Notes: generated by a model from the letters alone, not told the origin. A stretch of DNA of 64,000 bases from Ancylobacter polymorphus (GCF_030813495.1 NZ_JAUSUI010000001.1:372001-436000), one strand, 5' to 3'; counted from the stretch's first letter, positions 7,528-15,867 are shown. Numbers and translations: made by a program.

Positions 7528-8505
7528 ATGCTTATTGAGCGCATCACAGCGGGCACTCGCGAGCAATGGCTCGACCTCCGCAAGAACGACATTACGGCTT
7601 CCGTCGTCGGCGCCCTCTTCGGCGTGCATGACTACCAGACGCCGTATGGCGTCTACGCCCTCAAGGCCGGCCTGACGCACGAGGATCCGGAAGAGAGCGA
7701 CCCGATGAAGCGCGGACGGCTCCTGGAGCCGGTTGCTGTTCAGCTTCTCCGGGAAGAACGGCCGCAATGGTCGATCACTCACAATACCGGACCGAATGCG
7801 GTCTATCTCCGCGACCCTTCCGTCAATCTCGGCGCAACGGTCGACGTGTTCGCCGACTGCCCCACGAGGGGCCCCGGTGTGGTGCAGATCAAGTCGGTTC
7901 AGGCCGATCATTTCCGCCGCAAATGGATCGACCCCGAGACGCGGGAGGTGACGCCTCCGCTCTGGATCGTCCTGCAGACCCTCACCGAAGCGCATCTGGC
8001 TGGCGCTTCGTGGGGAGCGGTTGCCCCGCTTGTGGTCGACCACGGCATCGAGCTGCCGGTGATCGAGATCCCCATCCATGAAGCGATGATCAAGAAGATC
8101 CGCAACCAGGCGCGGAACTTCTGGACCATGATCGAGGAAGACCGCGAGCCCGACGTCGATTTTGCAAAGGACGCCGCGCTTATCCATCGGCTCTATGCGC
8201 AGGACGACGGGTCCTCCGTGCAGATCACCGGCAACCGGATCGTCGAACTCCTTGCCCGGCGGGCGGAGTTGAAGGTGGACGAACAGAAGGGTGCGGCTGC
8301 CGAGAAGGAACGCCGTGTCATCGATACCGAGATCATCAGCATGCTCGGCAACGCGACGGTAGGCCTCACGGCCGACGGCACGCAGGTCTCGGCCAAGACC
8401 ACGCACCGCAAGGGCTACGAGGTCAAGCCGAGCAGCTATCGCACCGTGAAGGTGAAGCCCGGCGCTGGCGCCGGAAGCAGCGCACCGGCCGACGACGAGT
8501 TCTGA
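7528..8505 (+). CDS. YqaJ-type viral recombinase / lambda-exonuclease-like nuclease
   Basis: A PD-(D/E)XK nuclease of the YqaJ family that resects double-stranded ends to feed the downstream RecT protein. Visible motifs are RKNDITASVVGALFG at the N-terminus, RGRLLEPVAVQLL (acidic helix), NLGATVDVF and VVQIKSV (Asp, then QxK catalytic strand). The start at ATG 7528 sits behind GGGGGCG; ATG 7507 is in frame too. 325 residues from 7528, slightly long because of a C-terminal extension (about residues 250-325). It opens the rightward operon. Confidence 0.85.
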   Translation: MLIERITAGTREQWLDLRKNDITASVVGALFGVHDYQTPYGVYALKAGLTHEDPEESDPMKRGRLLEPVAVQLLREERPQWSITHNTGPNAVYLRDPSVNLGATVDVFADCPTRGPGVVQIKSVQADHFRRKWIDPETREVTPPLWIVLQTLTEAHLAGASWGAVAPLVVDHGIELPVIEIPIHEAMIKKIRNQARNFWTMIEEDREPDVDFAKDAALIHRLYAQDDGSSVQITGNRIVELLARRAELKVDEQKGAAAEKERRVIDTEIISMLGNATVGLTADGTQVSAKTTHRKGYEVKPSSYRTVKVKPGAGAGSSAPADDEF

Positions 8506-8533
8506 CACCCCTCTGTACTGAAAGGATCTCGCC

Positions 8534-9301
8534 ATGGAGGCTGAGAATCCGCGTGCCGTCGTCGGGGGGAACAATCCCCCGAGCCTGACGGAGCTCTTGG
8601 TCGATCGCCACAAGGCTCTGTTCGACCTCGTCGAGCCGCTCGCCGCCCGAGCGAACAAGCTGCCGAAGACCATCGCGACCGAGGAAGAGAATTTCGACTT
8701 CGGCAAGGTCATCATGGACGCCTCGGAAGCGTTCCGGAAGCTCGAGGACGCCCGCGTCACCGAGAAGGACCCGTTCCTCAAGGCGGGGCGGGAAGTCGAT
8801 GATCTGTTCCGTGGTCCGAAAGACCGCCTCGACAAGATGGTGAAAGGGCTCTCTGCCCGCGCCGATGCCTACGCCCACCAGAAGAAGCTCGAGGCCCGCC
8901 GCCAGGCCGAAGAGGAGGAGCGCAAGCTCCGTCTCGAGGAAGAGCGCAAGCGGCGCGAAGCCGAGATGGAGGCCGATTTCGGATACATCGAAGAGGCGGA
9001 GGCCACGGCTGATCAGGCCGACACCCTCGCCTTCCGCGCGGCCCAGGCGGCCGAGACATCAACTGCCCGTGCGGCGGACCTGACACGCACGCGCAGCAGT
9101 AGCGGCATGCTGGCGACCGCCAGCGACAAGTGGGATTTCCGCGTCGCCGATTGGTCGAAGGTGGATATCGCCGCGCTGCGTCCCTTCATCGCTGTCGATG
9201 TGCTGGAAAAGGCGGTGCGTGCGCACATCCGGATCCACAAGGGCTCCATGCCGATCGCCGGCGTCGAGTTCATTGAAGCGACCAAGGCGCAGTTCCGATG
9301 A
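8534..9301 (+). CDS. Phage coiled-coil protein of the recombination module
   Basis: A 255-residue protein with a strongly charged coiled coil at about residues 115-165 (KKLEARRQAEEEERKLRLEE). A C-terminal globular part contains WSKVDIAALRPFI. Proteins of this kind commonly lie between the exonuclease and RecT genes in alphaproteobacterial phages, but I cannot assign a biochemical role. It has a ribosome site (GAAAGGATC) before ATG 8534 and ends overlapping the next start by ATGA. Confidence 0.65.
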   Translation: MEAENPRAVVGGNNPPSLTELLVDRHKALFDLVEPLAARANKLPKTIATEEENFDFGKVIMDASEAFRKLEDARVTEKDPFLKAGREVDDLFRGPKDRLDKMVKGLSARADAYAHQKKLEARRQAEEEERKLRLEEERKRREAEMEADFGYIEEAEATADQADTLAFRAAQAAETSTARAADLTRTRSSSGMLATASDKWDFRVADWSKVDIAALRPFIAVDVLEKAVRAHIRIHKGSMPIAGVEFIEATKAQFR

Positions 9302-9702
9302 GCGCGGCGCTGAATCACGACCCCAAAAACCTTCGCGCGTGGCTCCACCGAATCGAGGAGGAGTGCGCGTCCGCGGATGCCACGCCACAGATCCGGGAGA
9401 TCCGCGACGCTGCGCTGTCGGCTCTTTGCGGCGCTGCCGCTCCCGGCGGCCCCGGGCTCACCATCACTGCGGCGGCGCCCGAAGACCTCATCCTTCCGAG
9501 CGACCTGGTCCGTATCAACCTGTCGACGGACGAGGCCGCCGGCCTGTCCAGTGGCCTCGCCGACATCGCCTGCTGGATCCGAGGCTGGATGGCCGGCGCT
9601 AGCGAAGCCCAACGCGACAACGCCCCCCTCGGCCTTGAGGCCGTCCGAACCCTGAACCTTCAGCTCAAGGCGGCCATGCGGCGCGCCGAGGAGAATTCAT
9701 GA
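9298..9702 (+). CDS. Hypothetical phage protein, 134 aa
   Basis: Starts ATG 9298 with ATGA overlap to the previous gene and ends with ATGA overlap to RecT. Mostly helical, with no motif I recognise. Coupling on both sides supports expression with the recombination genes. The function is unknown. Confidence 0.6.
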   Translation: MSAALNHDPKNLRAWLHRIEEECASADATPQIREIRDAALSALCGAAAPGGPGLTITAAAPEDLILPSDLVRINLSTDEAAGLSSGLADIACWIRGWMAGASEAQRDNAPLGLEAVRTLNLQLKAAMRRAEENS

Positions 9703-10910
9703 GCAATGAAGTCGCCACCCGCGAGGAGCGCCTCGCTGCGCGCGTCGACACGACCGAGACGCGCGCGCTTCCGATATCCAGCCGCATGGGCGGCGTCGCC
9801 TTCAGCAACATGCAGCAGGTCATGGAGTTCTCGAAGCTCATGGCCCTCAGCGATGTCGCGGTCCCGAAGTTCATGCGGATGAACCCGGGATCCTGCCTGG
9901 CAGTCACCATGCAGGCGATCGAGTGGCAGATGTCGCCCTGGGCGGTCGCCAACAAGGCCTATTCCGTCAACGACCGTGTCGGCTACGAGTCGCAGCTCAT
10001 TCACGCGGTCGTCCTGCGGCGCGCGCCCATCAAGGGCCGGCTGCGTTGCGAATTCATCGGGGATGCCGAGCGGCGCCGGTGCCGGGTGTGGGCGATCCTC
10101 GACGACGGCACGGACGAGATCGTCGAATACACCTCGCCCGACATCGGAAGGATCCCGGTCAAGAACTCGCCCCTGTGGAAGGGCGACCCTGACCAGCAGC
10201 TCTTCTACTACTCCAGCCGCGCGTTCGCTCGACGCCATTTCCCCGATGTCATCCTCGGCATCTACACGCAGGACGAACTCTACGACCGCAATGACGTGCG
10301 CACGCAAGCCCCGGCTGCGCGCCCGGACATGGTCGAGACGCTCGACCTCCTTGCGGCGCAAGGCCCGGCCGACGAAGCGGTTGAGCTCGCCGCGAAGCCG
10401 TCCGAACCTGAGAAGCCCAAGCGCGAGCGCCGCCAGCGCAGTGCGGCCCGCGAAGACGCCGATGCCAGCGTGCCGGCTGTTGCTGCTGAGGCCTCCGGCG
10501 TTGTCGATGTGGTCGAGACGACCACTTCCGGCAGCGTTGCCAATGTATCCGGAACGCCGGCCGTTGCCGAGGCGGACGTCGTCGACGACGACCCCTTCGC
10601 CGAAGGGGCTGAGGAAGTGGCGGCTGAGGCGCCGTCCGCTGACGACGAGGCCGAACGGATCTTCACGAGGATGGAGAACCTCGATGTCGCACCGCGCGGT
10701 ATCGACCAGAGCGACGTCGAGCAGTGCAGGCTCTTCCTGGAAGGTCACGATGCCGCCCATGCGAAGCATCCGCGCACCGTTCCGCCTGACCTGAAGCGGC
10801 GCTGGATCGAGGATAAGGACGAGCGCGCCCGCACCCTCGGCATCTGCTGGATGAAGGGCCACGACAGCGTGACGGGGTTCACGCCTCCGCCGCCGGCCTC
10901 GAAGGCATGA
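9699..10910 (+). CDS. RecT family single-strand annealing protein
   Basis: A 403-residue protein. Residues about 25-200 fit the RecT family: a segment about choosing substrates (MQQVMEFSKLMALSDVAVPK), then WAVANKAYSVNDRVGYESQL and WKGDPDQQLFYYSSRAFARR. It anneals complementary single strands made by the exonuclease encoded upstream. Residues 220-320 are a low-complexity Ala/Glu/Val linker. The C-terminal 80 residues form a small separate domain, so this protein is longer than classic RecT (about 270 residues). It is the core of the phage recombination module. Confidence 0.85.
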   Translation: MSNEVATREERLAARVDTTETRALPISSRMGGVAFSNMQQVMEFSKLMALSDVAVPKFMRMNPGSCLAVTMQAIEWQMSPWAVANKAYSVNDRVGYESQLIHAVVLRRAPIKGRLRCEFIGDAERRRCRVWAILDDGTDEIVEYTSPDIGRIPVKNSPLWKGDPDQQLFYYSSRAFARRHFPDVILGIYTQDELYDRNDVRTQAPAARPDMVETLDLLAAQGPADEAVELAAKPSEPEKPKRERRQRSAAREDADASVPAVAAEASGVVDVVETTTSGSVANVSGTPAVAEADVVDDDPFAEGAEEVAAEAPSADDEAERIFTRMENLDVAPRGIDQSDVEQCRLFLEGHDAAHAKHPRTVPPDLKRRWIEDKDERARTLGICWMKGHDSVTGFTPPPPASKA

Positions 10911-10914
10911 CGCA

Positions 10915-11175
10915 ATGTCGGCAGATCTTCACGCCGCCATCAGGACCGCCGTCCGCGACCATGTGGTTGCGGGCGGGATGTCCACCGAGGCCGGGATCGT
11001 CTTCGACGCAACCGAGGTCGCTGACGCCCTGATCGAGGTGCTGGCCGAGGTGATCGTCTCGGGCCCGCCGGACCATCGCTGGAGCTTCGTCGCTTCGATC
11101 CACTCCGCTCTCGACCAGGCTGTCGTCACCAAGGCGTCCATCAGTCAGGTCGCCTATCCCGTCCTTCCGTCATGA
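10915..11175 (+). CDS. Hypothetical phage protein, 86 aa
   Basis: Starts ATG 10915, five bases after the RecT gene, and ends overlapping the next start (ATGA). Helical and acidic (ATEVADALIEVLAEVIVSG). No family recognised. Confidence 0.5.
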   Translation: MSADLHAAIRTAVRDHVVAGGMSTEAGIVFDATEVADALIEVLAEVIVSGPPDHRWSFVASIHSALDQAVVTKASISQVAYPVLPS

Positions 11176-11444
11176 GCGCCGAGATCCTCAAGGCCCGTAT
11201 CGACCATGCCGTCGCGCAGTGGATCGAGGAATTCGGGGACGGGCCCAACCTAGCGGTGCCGGCCGACCTCGTGCTCGGGGCCGCGGTGCAATCGCTGGCG
11301 GACCTCCTGCTCGCCATCGAAGACACGGCTCTGCGCACGGCTCTGGCGCGCGGCACGCACACCTTTCTCGACCTCTGCCTCGCCGCCGGCGAGCCCGTCG
11401 ATTTCGCCGCGTCGGCGACCGTCATTCCTCTGAGGGCAAGATGA
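11172..11444 (+). CDS. Hypothetical phage protein, 90 aa
   Basis: Starts ATG 11172 by ATGA overlap and ends as ATGA into the exonuclease gene. The sequence is helical, with a hydrophobic segment around residues 30-55 (VPADLVLGAAVQSLADLLLA) of amphipathic rather than membrane character. The function is unknown. Confidence 0.5.
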   Translation: MSAEILKARIDHAVAQWIEEFGDGPNLAVPADLVLGAAVQSLADLLLAIEDTALRTALARGTHTFLDLCLAAGEPVDFAASATVIPLRAR

Positions 11445-12160
11445 TCATTCGCTGTGTCGACTTCGAAACGACGGGCACGCCGACCGAAGATCAGCGGCAC
11501 GCCCTCTGCGAAGTCGGGTGGTGCGACGTCGCGTTCGAGGAGACGGACCTGGCCGATGGCTTCGCGGTGCCGATCCTCAGCGAGCCGAAGGGATTTTTGG
11601 TGAACCCCGGCCGGCCGATCCCGCCGGAGGCGAGGGCAGTGCATCACATCTCTGACGCGGATGTCGCCGGCGCGCCGGGGCCGGATCGTGCGTGCATGAC
11701 ACTCGCAGCCGGCGGCGCCGCCTACTACGCCGCGCACAATTCCGAGTTTGAGGCGAGCTTCTTCGGCAGCGAGGTGACGTGGATCTGCACGTACAAGGTG
11801 GCGCTCCGGCTCTGGCCGGACCTTCCTTCCCACGGGCTGCAGTATCTCCGTTACGCCCTGCCGCTGGATCTCGACCAAGCCCTCGGACTTCCGGCGCATC
11901 GTGCCGTTCCGGACGCCTATGTCGGTGCCGTGCTGCTGGCCCGGATCATCGAAGAGGGGCGGGCCTCCCTTGCCGAGATGGTCCGTTGGTCGAGCGGAAG
12001 GGCGCTTCTGCCCCGGTGCCCCCTCAAGAAATACCGCGACAAGCTTTGGGCCGACGTGCCCACCGACTATCTGGTCTGGATCGTCGAGAACATCAAAGAC
12101 AACCCCGATGTCGTCGCCAACGCCAAGCATCATCTGAAGCAACGTGACGCGTTGAGGTAG
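11441..12160 (+). CDS. DnaQ-like 3'-5' exonuclease (RNase H fold)
   Basis: Starts ATG 11441. Exo I motif CVDFETTG with the metal-binding DxE is at the N-terminus, and VHHISDADV is the typical following segment. YYAAHNSEFEASFF corresponds to Exo II, and HRAVPDAYVGAVLLARI carries the late His/Asp. It would trim single strands or proofread during phage replication. At 239 residues it contains the exonuclease domain and a C-terminal extension ending in a helical tail. It is coupled to the upstream gene by ATGA. Confidence 0.8.
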   Translation: MIIRCVDFETTGTPTEDQRHALCEVGWCDVAFEETDLADGFAVPILSEPKGFLVNPGRPIPPEARAVHHISDADVAGAPGPDRACMTLAAGGAAYYAAHNSEFEASFFGSEVTWICTYKVALRLWPDLPSHGLQYLRYALPLDLDQALGLPAHRAVPDAYVGAVLLARIIEEGRASLAEMVRWSSGRALLPRCPLKKYRDKLWADVPTDYLVWIVENIKDNPDVVANAKHHLKQRDALR

Positions 12161-12326
12161 ATTGTCTCACCCAGAGTTCGGGCTTCACGAATGTCAAATG
12201 AGTTACCTCTTAACCACTACATCCGTCGATTAATGGACTAAAGCAAGTACCCCGTTACGTAAAACCAACTTGACGTCGTAGACTTGGATTTTGCACCTCT
12301 TCAATTCGTCTGATGGGAACGAATAC
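12161..12326 (+). promoter_or_regulatory. Intergenic region, possible internal promoter before the ssb operon
   Basis: A relatively AT-rich spacer in an otherwise tightly packed operon. TTGACG at 12270-12275 could be a -35 element, but no good -10 hexamer is visible at standard spacing. The break in coupling suggests separate control of the ssb-helicase genes. Confidence 0.3.
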
Positions 12327-12542
12327 ATGCCAAACTCAAGAATGCGACAGGACGAAAGCAACGTCTGCAACGAAACGCTCGGACAGGCCGCACGGGACGA
12401 CATTCGCGCCAAGGCCAAGGCCCGGGCGCTGCTCAAGATGACCGAAGTCGAATGGGAAGCACATCGCATCGCGACCGGGGACCCCGTGCGCGCCGATGTC
12501 CTCATGGCCTTCGGCGAAGACAGTACGGAGAACGAAGAATGA
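12327..12542 (+). CDS. Small hypothetical phage protein, 71 aa
   Basis: Start taken at ATG 12327; an upstream TTG at 12291 is in frame but lacks a ribosome site. The protein is charged and helical (ARDDIRAKAKARALLKMTE). It ends overlapping the ssb start as ATGA. The function is unknown. Confidence 0.5.
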   Translation: MPNSRMRQDESNVCNETLGQAARDDIRAKAKARALLKMTEVEWEAHRIATGDPVRADVLMAFGEDSTENEE

Positions 12543-13060
12543 GCATCAACCGCGTCACACTTCTCGGCCGCTTGGGTGCCGACCCCGAAATTCGCCGGCT
12601 TAACAACGGCAAACTGGTCGCGAACCTACGCTTGGCCTGCGAGGAACGGTGGAAGGACAAGTCCACTGGCAATTGGGAAAAGCGCACCGAGTGGATGCCG
12701 GTGGTCATTTGGGTCGAGCACCTGGTCGAGCTCGTCGAGCAGTACGTGAAGAAGGGGGACGCCCTCTATGTGGAGGGTAAGTTCCAGACCCGGAAATGGC
12801 AGGACCAGAGCGGCGCCGACAAGTACGTCACCGAAGTCGTTCTGCAGGGCTTCGACGGCAAGATCGAGTTGTGCGGCCCAGGCCGAAAGGGCGGCTCGCG
12901 TGACGACGGCGACCGCGACGATCGACGCGGCGGCGGGGGTGACGACCGTGGATCTGGCGGCCGGTCCTTCGGCGGCGGATCCGGTGGCGGTTCCCGTGGT
13001 CCTCGCAGCATGACGGACGATCTGGACGACGAGATTCCGTTCGCTCCGGAGTTCCGCTGA
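12539..13060 (+). CDS. ssb: Single-stranded DNA-binding protein
   Basis: A 173-residue SSB. Residues 1-115 are an OB fold beginning NRVTLLGRLGADPEIR, with conserved EWMPVVIW and GDALYVEGK. A Gly/Arg/Asp-rich linker follows. The acidic tail DDLDDEIPF is present but is followed by five extra residues (APEFR), so the protein-binding hexapeptide is not at the extreme C-terminus. ATGA overlap with the upstream gene and TGATG with the helicase gene indicate coupled synthesis. It would protect strands exposed by the exonucleases and cooperate with RecT. Confidence 0.92.
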   Translation: MSINRVTLLGRLGADPEIRRLNNGKLVANLRLACEERWKDKSTGNWEKRTEWMPVVIWVEHLVELVEQYVKKGDALYVEGKFQTRKWQDQSGADKYVTEVVLQGFDGKIELCGPGRKGGSRDDGDRDDRRGGGGDDRGSGGRSFGGGSGGGSRGPRSMTDDLDDEIPFAPEFR

Positions 13061-14166
13061 TGAGTTGGTCGCCCCAGCAGGAAGGCGCGCGCCGAGAGGT
13101 TGCCGCTTGGCTCCGCGATCAGGCCGGGGCGCAGGTCTACTACCTCGCCGGCTATGCCGGCACCGGGAAGACCACCCTCGCCAGAGATCTGGCCGGCGAC
13201 GCCCGTGGCGAGGTGCTCTATGGTGCCTTCACCGGCAAGGCCGCGCTGGTTCTCCAACGGAAGGGCTGCATCGGCGCGTCGACCATCCACTCGATGATCT
13301 ACAAGCCCCGCCGCAAGGCCGGCGGCGTAGTGGAGTTCGTCCTCAACCCTGAGAGCGCGGTTAAGAAAGCGGGCCTCGTGGTGATCGACGAGTGCTCGAT
13401 GGTCGACGAGGCGCTCGGCAAGGATCTCCTGTCATTCGGCACCAAGGTGCTGGTCCTCGGGGATCCCGCGCAGCTTCCGCCCGTGCGCGGTGAAGGGTTC
13501 TTCACCAGCCGGCGCCCGGACACGATGCTCACCGAGGTGCATCGCCAGGCACAGGACAGCCCGATCATCCGGATGTCCATGGACGTGCGGGAGGGCAGGG
13601 GGCTCGCCTACGGCGCCTACGGCTCCAGCAAGGTCATTCCTCCGTCCCAGCTCGAGCAGGCCGAGGTGCTGGAAGCCGAGCAGATCCTCATCGGCCTTAA
13701 CAAGACGCGGCGCCGCTACAACGGCCGCATGCGGGAACTGCGAGGGTTCACGGGTGACCGGCCAAACATCGGCGAGCGCCTCGTCTGCCTCAAGAACCGC
13801 CACAGCAAGGGGCTGCTGAACGGTGGGCTCTGGAGCGTCATCGACCACATGCGGTCGGATGACCCCGACTATGTCGAGATGGTCGTTGAACCGTCCGACG
13901 CCGGCGCCGCGCGGATGCCGGTCGACGTCAGGGTCCACCGCTTCTATTTCGCCGGGCGCGAAAGCGAGCTCGAGTTCCATCAGCTCAAGGGCACAGAGCA
14001 GTTCGACTACGGCTACGCCCTGACCGTCCACAAGAGCCAGGGCTCGCAATGGGACAGCGTCATCGTCTTCGATGAGAGCGACGCCTTCCGCGAGTCCTCC
14101 GCCAAGCACCTCTACACCGCCATCACCCGCGCCGCAGAGCGCTTGACCATCGTGAGGAGCCAATGA
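13060..14166 (+). CDS. RecD/Dda-like superfamily 1B DNA helicase
   Basis: A 368-residue SF1 helicase. Walker A is GYAGTGKTTLARD (about residues 31-43), motif II is VVIDECSMVD, motif III is LGDPAQLPPV, and the C-terminal UvrD/RecD-like block has ALTVHKSQGSQWD and LYTAITRAAERL. Size and layout resemble phage Dda and the core of RecD2. It would unwind DNA 5'-3' at forks or recombination intermediates. The start at 13060 overlaps the ssb stop. All core helicase motifs appear intact. Confidence 0.88.
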   Translation: MSWSPQQEGARREVAAWLRDQAGAQVYYLAGYAGTGKTTLARDLAGDARGEVLYGAFTGKAALVLQRKGCIGASTIHSMIYKPRRKAGGVVEFVLNPESAVKKAGLVVIDECSMVDEALGKDLLSFGTKVLVLGDPAQLPPVRGEGFFTSRRPDTMLTEVHRQAQDSPIIRMSMDVREGRGLAYGAYGSSKVIPPSQLEQAEVLEAEQILIGLNKTRRRYNGRMRELRGFTGDRPNIGERLVCLKNRHSKGLLNGGLWSVIDHMRSDDPDYVEMVVEPSDAGAARMPVDVRVHRFYFAGRESELEFHQLKGTEQFDYGYALTVHKSQGSQWDSVIVFDESDAFRESSAKHLYTAITRAAERLTIVRSQ

Positions 14167-14393
14167 GCAAGATCGTGAAGCGGTCGATCGTGATCGCCGG
14201 ACACAAGACCAGTATTTCGCTGGAGGCCGAATTCTTCGCGGCATTCAAGGCCATTGCCGCCCGCCGGTCGAAGACGCTTTCGGCGCTGACTGCCGAGATC
14301 GACGGTGCGCGATCGGGCGGCAATCTGTCGTCGGCAATCCGGTTGGCCGTGCTGGCGGACCTCCAGGCCCGCGCTGGTCGCGCCAATGGATGA
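14163..14393 (+). CDS. Ribbon-helix-helix protein
   Basis: A 76-residue protein coupled by ATGA to the helicase gene. KRSIVIAGHKTSISLEAEFF gives the N-terminal strand, and the two helices FFAAFKAIAARR and SSAIRLAVLADLQAR follow. This matches the alphaproteobacterial RHH_4-type family, whose members bind DNA as dimers. It is probably a small phage regulator. The target is unknown. Confidence 0.65.
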   Translation: MSKIVKRSIVIAGHKTSISLEAEFFAAFKAIAARRSKTLSALTAEIDGARSGGNLSSAIRLAVLADLQARAGRANG

Positions 14394-14625
14394 GCACAAG
14401 TGCCCGGTCTGCCTGGTCGCGCTCGAGCCCAGCGACGTGTGCGCCACGGACTATGAGATGGGCATCTGCCACGCCGCATGCCTGGCAGATGCGCCCATCG
14501 TGGATCTTGAGACGGGGCTGCCGGCGCCCGTCGGCGCCGAAGTGGACACCTACCTGTTCAGCGAGGTGTGCGACGACTGCCGGTCGCGAAGCCCGAAGGA
14601 AAGGGAGCGCGATGGCTATCACTGA
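14386..14625 (+). CDS. Small zinc-ribbon-like phage protein
   Basis: Starts ATG 14386, overlapping the RHH stop by eight bases. The 79-residue product has CPVC near the N-terminus, further Cys at about positions 17, 27 and 31 with His 28, and CDDC near the C-terminus, consistent with one or two zinc sites. It overlaps the start of the AlpA-like gene. No family recognised. Confidence 0.5.
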   Translation: MDEHKCPVCLVALEPSDVCATDYEMGICHAACLADAPIVDLETGLPAPVGAEVDTYLFSEVCDDCRSRSPKERERDGYH

Positions 14626-14803
14626 GAGCGCCGAATATCTCTCCGCCCAGGACATCGCCACGATCACCGGCGTGCATGTCGCGACCGTCTGGGAGTGGGC
14701 GAAGCAGCCGGAGTTCCCGGCGGCGTTCCGGCTGAGCGCGAAGGCCACGCGATGGCGACGCACCGAGTTGGAAAGCTGGTTGGAGACAAAGAGGGCGCGT
14801 TAG
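14612..14803 (+). CDS. AlpA/excisionase-like MerR-type HTH protein
   Basis: A 63-residue protein starting ATG 14612 behind AAGGGAG. SAQDIATITGVHVATVWEWA is a winged-HTH recognition segment and WRRTELESWLE is the usual C-terminal motif of AlpA-type prophage regulators and excisionases. It is the last gene of the rightward operon. Its stop codon lies inside the terminator hairpin. In related prophages such a gene lies beside the integrase; only a degraded recombinase is seen here. Confidence 0.75.
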   Translation: MAITESAEYLSAQDIATITGVHVATVWEWAKQPEFPAAFRLSAKATRWRRTELESWLETKRAR

Positions 14804-14816
14804 GCGCCCTTTTTCT
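14792..14816 (+). terminator. Rho-independent terminator of the rightward phage operon
   Basis: AGGGCGC and GCGCCCT pair across a short loop and are followed by TTTTC. The hairpin includes the stop codon of the AlpA-like gene, so coding and termination signals overlap. Confidence 0.8.
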
Positions 14817-14856
14817 TGTGGTACGATGCGTCGTCCGATTGGAATGGAGAACGGCT

Positions 14857-15390
14857 GTGTATTTCGAGAAGCTTGTGACAAATCACAAGATCGACATGAA
14901 GCGCCTGAAAGCCGCCTTCTTCGCCGAAGACGACATCGGTGCGGTTATTCGCTGCCATTACGAAGCAGAGCGTGCGCTAATTCACGCCCTCGATAAGCTC
15001 ACCAGCGGTCGAGCTACGAAAGATAAAAAGAAGAACAAATATTTTGCAGATTCGCTGAACATTCTTTTTATATTGGGAGTGGCGGATCAAATCATCAAGC
15101 CTATGGAAATATTGAATAATGTCCGCAATGGCTTTGCCCACAAAGGACACGAAACAATAGACGATAAGGCCATCACTGAACTCCAAGCAGCCGTTGCGAC
15201 ATTCACGGATACGCCGCTGGAGACGTTTATTATAAAATTTGAGGGGGGAAAGACTTTCGAAGAGAGCTACGATAAGCTCTCAAAGCGTCAGAAATTTGTG
15301 GTCTGCGCAACAATCGCCACCGGCATGCTCGCGGCCTCTCCTGATGCCTATAAACAAGCAAGTGATAAGCTCACCACGCCGAATACGTAG
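14857..15390 (+). CDS. AT-rich orphan gene, hypothetical helical protein
   Basis: Product of about 177 residues starting at GTG 14857, or about 164 from ATG 14896; neither has a strong ribosome site. It reads as a helical bundle with basic patches (TKDKKKNKYFADSLNILFIL) and NVRNGFAHKGHE, which resembles the Rx4-6H-like arrangement seen in HEPN-type and related abortive-infection proteins. That resemblance is weak. Base composition is clearly more AT-rich than its neighbours, implying recent acquisition. It lies between the phage terminator and the broken recombinase, a common place for phage cargo. Confidence 0.55.
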   Translation: MYFEKLVTNHKIDMKRLKAAFFAEDDIGAVIRCHYEAERALIHALDKLTSGRATKDKKKNKYFADSLNILFILGVADQIIKPMEILNNVRNGFAHKGHETIDDKAITELQAAVATFTDTPLETFIIKFEGGKTFEESYDKLSKRQKFVVCATIATGMLAASPDAYKQASDKLTTPNT

Positions 15391-15496
15391 GCCCGAGAGT
15401 GAGTTGCAGAAATAAATAATGTGGGGTCATGGAGGTGGCTATCGACGCAACAGCGCAAAATATCCACTTCTTTCTCAAGTAGTTAGAGGGCGTCTT

Positions 15497-15867
15497 CTAT
15501 AGACACCCCTTCCGCCATTTCAGTCCCGAACTGGGCACGCCGAGCCTAGCCGTTTTCCCTTCTGAGACGGCAGCAAGCGTTCGAAGCCGGTCGCCTTTCG
15601 ATCCGATGCTGCGGACTTCCCTCGCTCCGGCCTCCACGCATTGAGCCAGGGCGCGCGAATGATCGCGCCACCGCCGCCGCCTTCCATACGCATGCGCTTG
15701 CGGGCGATGTCGGCGAAATGCGCGGCCATAGCCGGTGTGACGGCGTCTTCGCCTGAGGTCGTGAGCGATGTTTGGGCGCGGGCGGCATCGGCTTGGTCGC
15801 GGATCGCCCTGAACCCCTCTGTCCGCTCCTTTGATCGCCGGCTCCCATATGCTTTGCGCGAAGCCGC
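15497..15867 (-). pseudogene. Remnant of a serine recombinase C-terminus, frameshifted
   Basis: Read leftward, one frame gives RSKERTEGFRAIRDQADAAR and HFADIARKRMRMEGG. After the G-rich stretch near 15675-15695 the homologous reading moves to another frame: RDHSRALAQCVEAGAREVR, SIGSKGDRLRTLAAVSEGK, ending LGVPSSGLKW and a TAG at 15497-15499. This is the typical C-terminal tail of Rhizobiales large serine recombinases. The catalytic N-terminal domain is missing. It is a decayed integrase-like gene at the prophage edge. Confidence 0.7.

Noticed and set aside
7354-8835. 493-residue minus-strand frame over the YqaJ gene
   Set aside because: Antisense to a gene with nuclease motifs; no ribosome site or family features.
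14791-15500. tRNA attachment site expected next to the prophage
   Set aside because: I looked for a tRNA-like cloverleaf or a TTC-GGTTC-type T-arm and saw none; no direct repeat pair was recognised.
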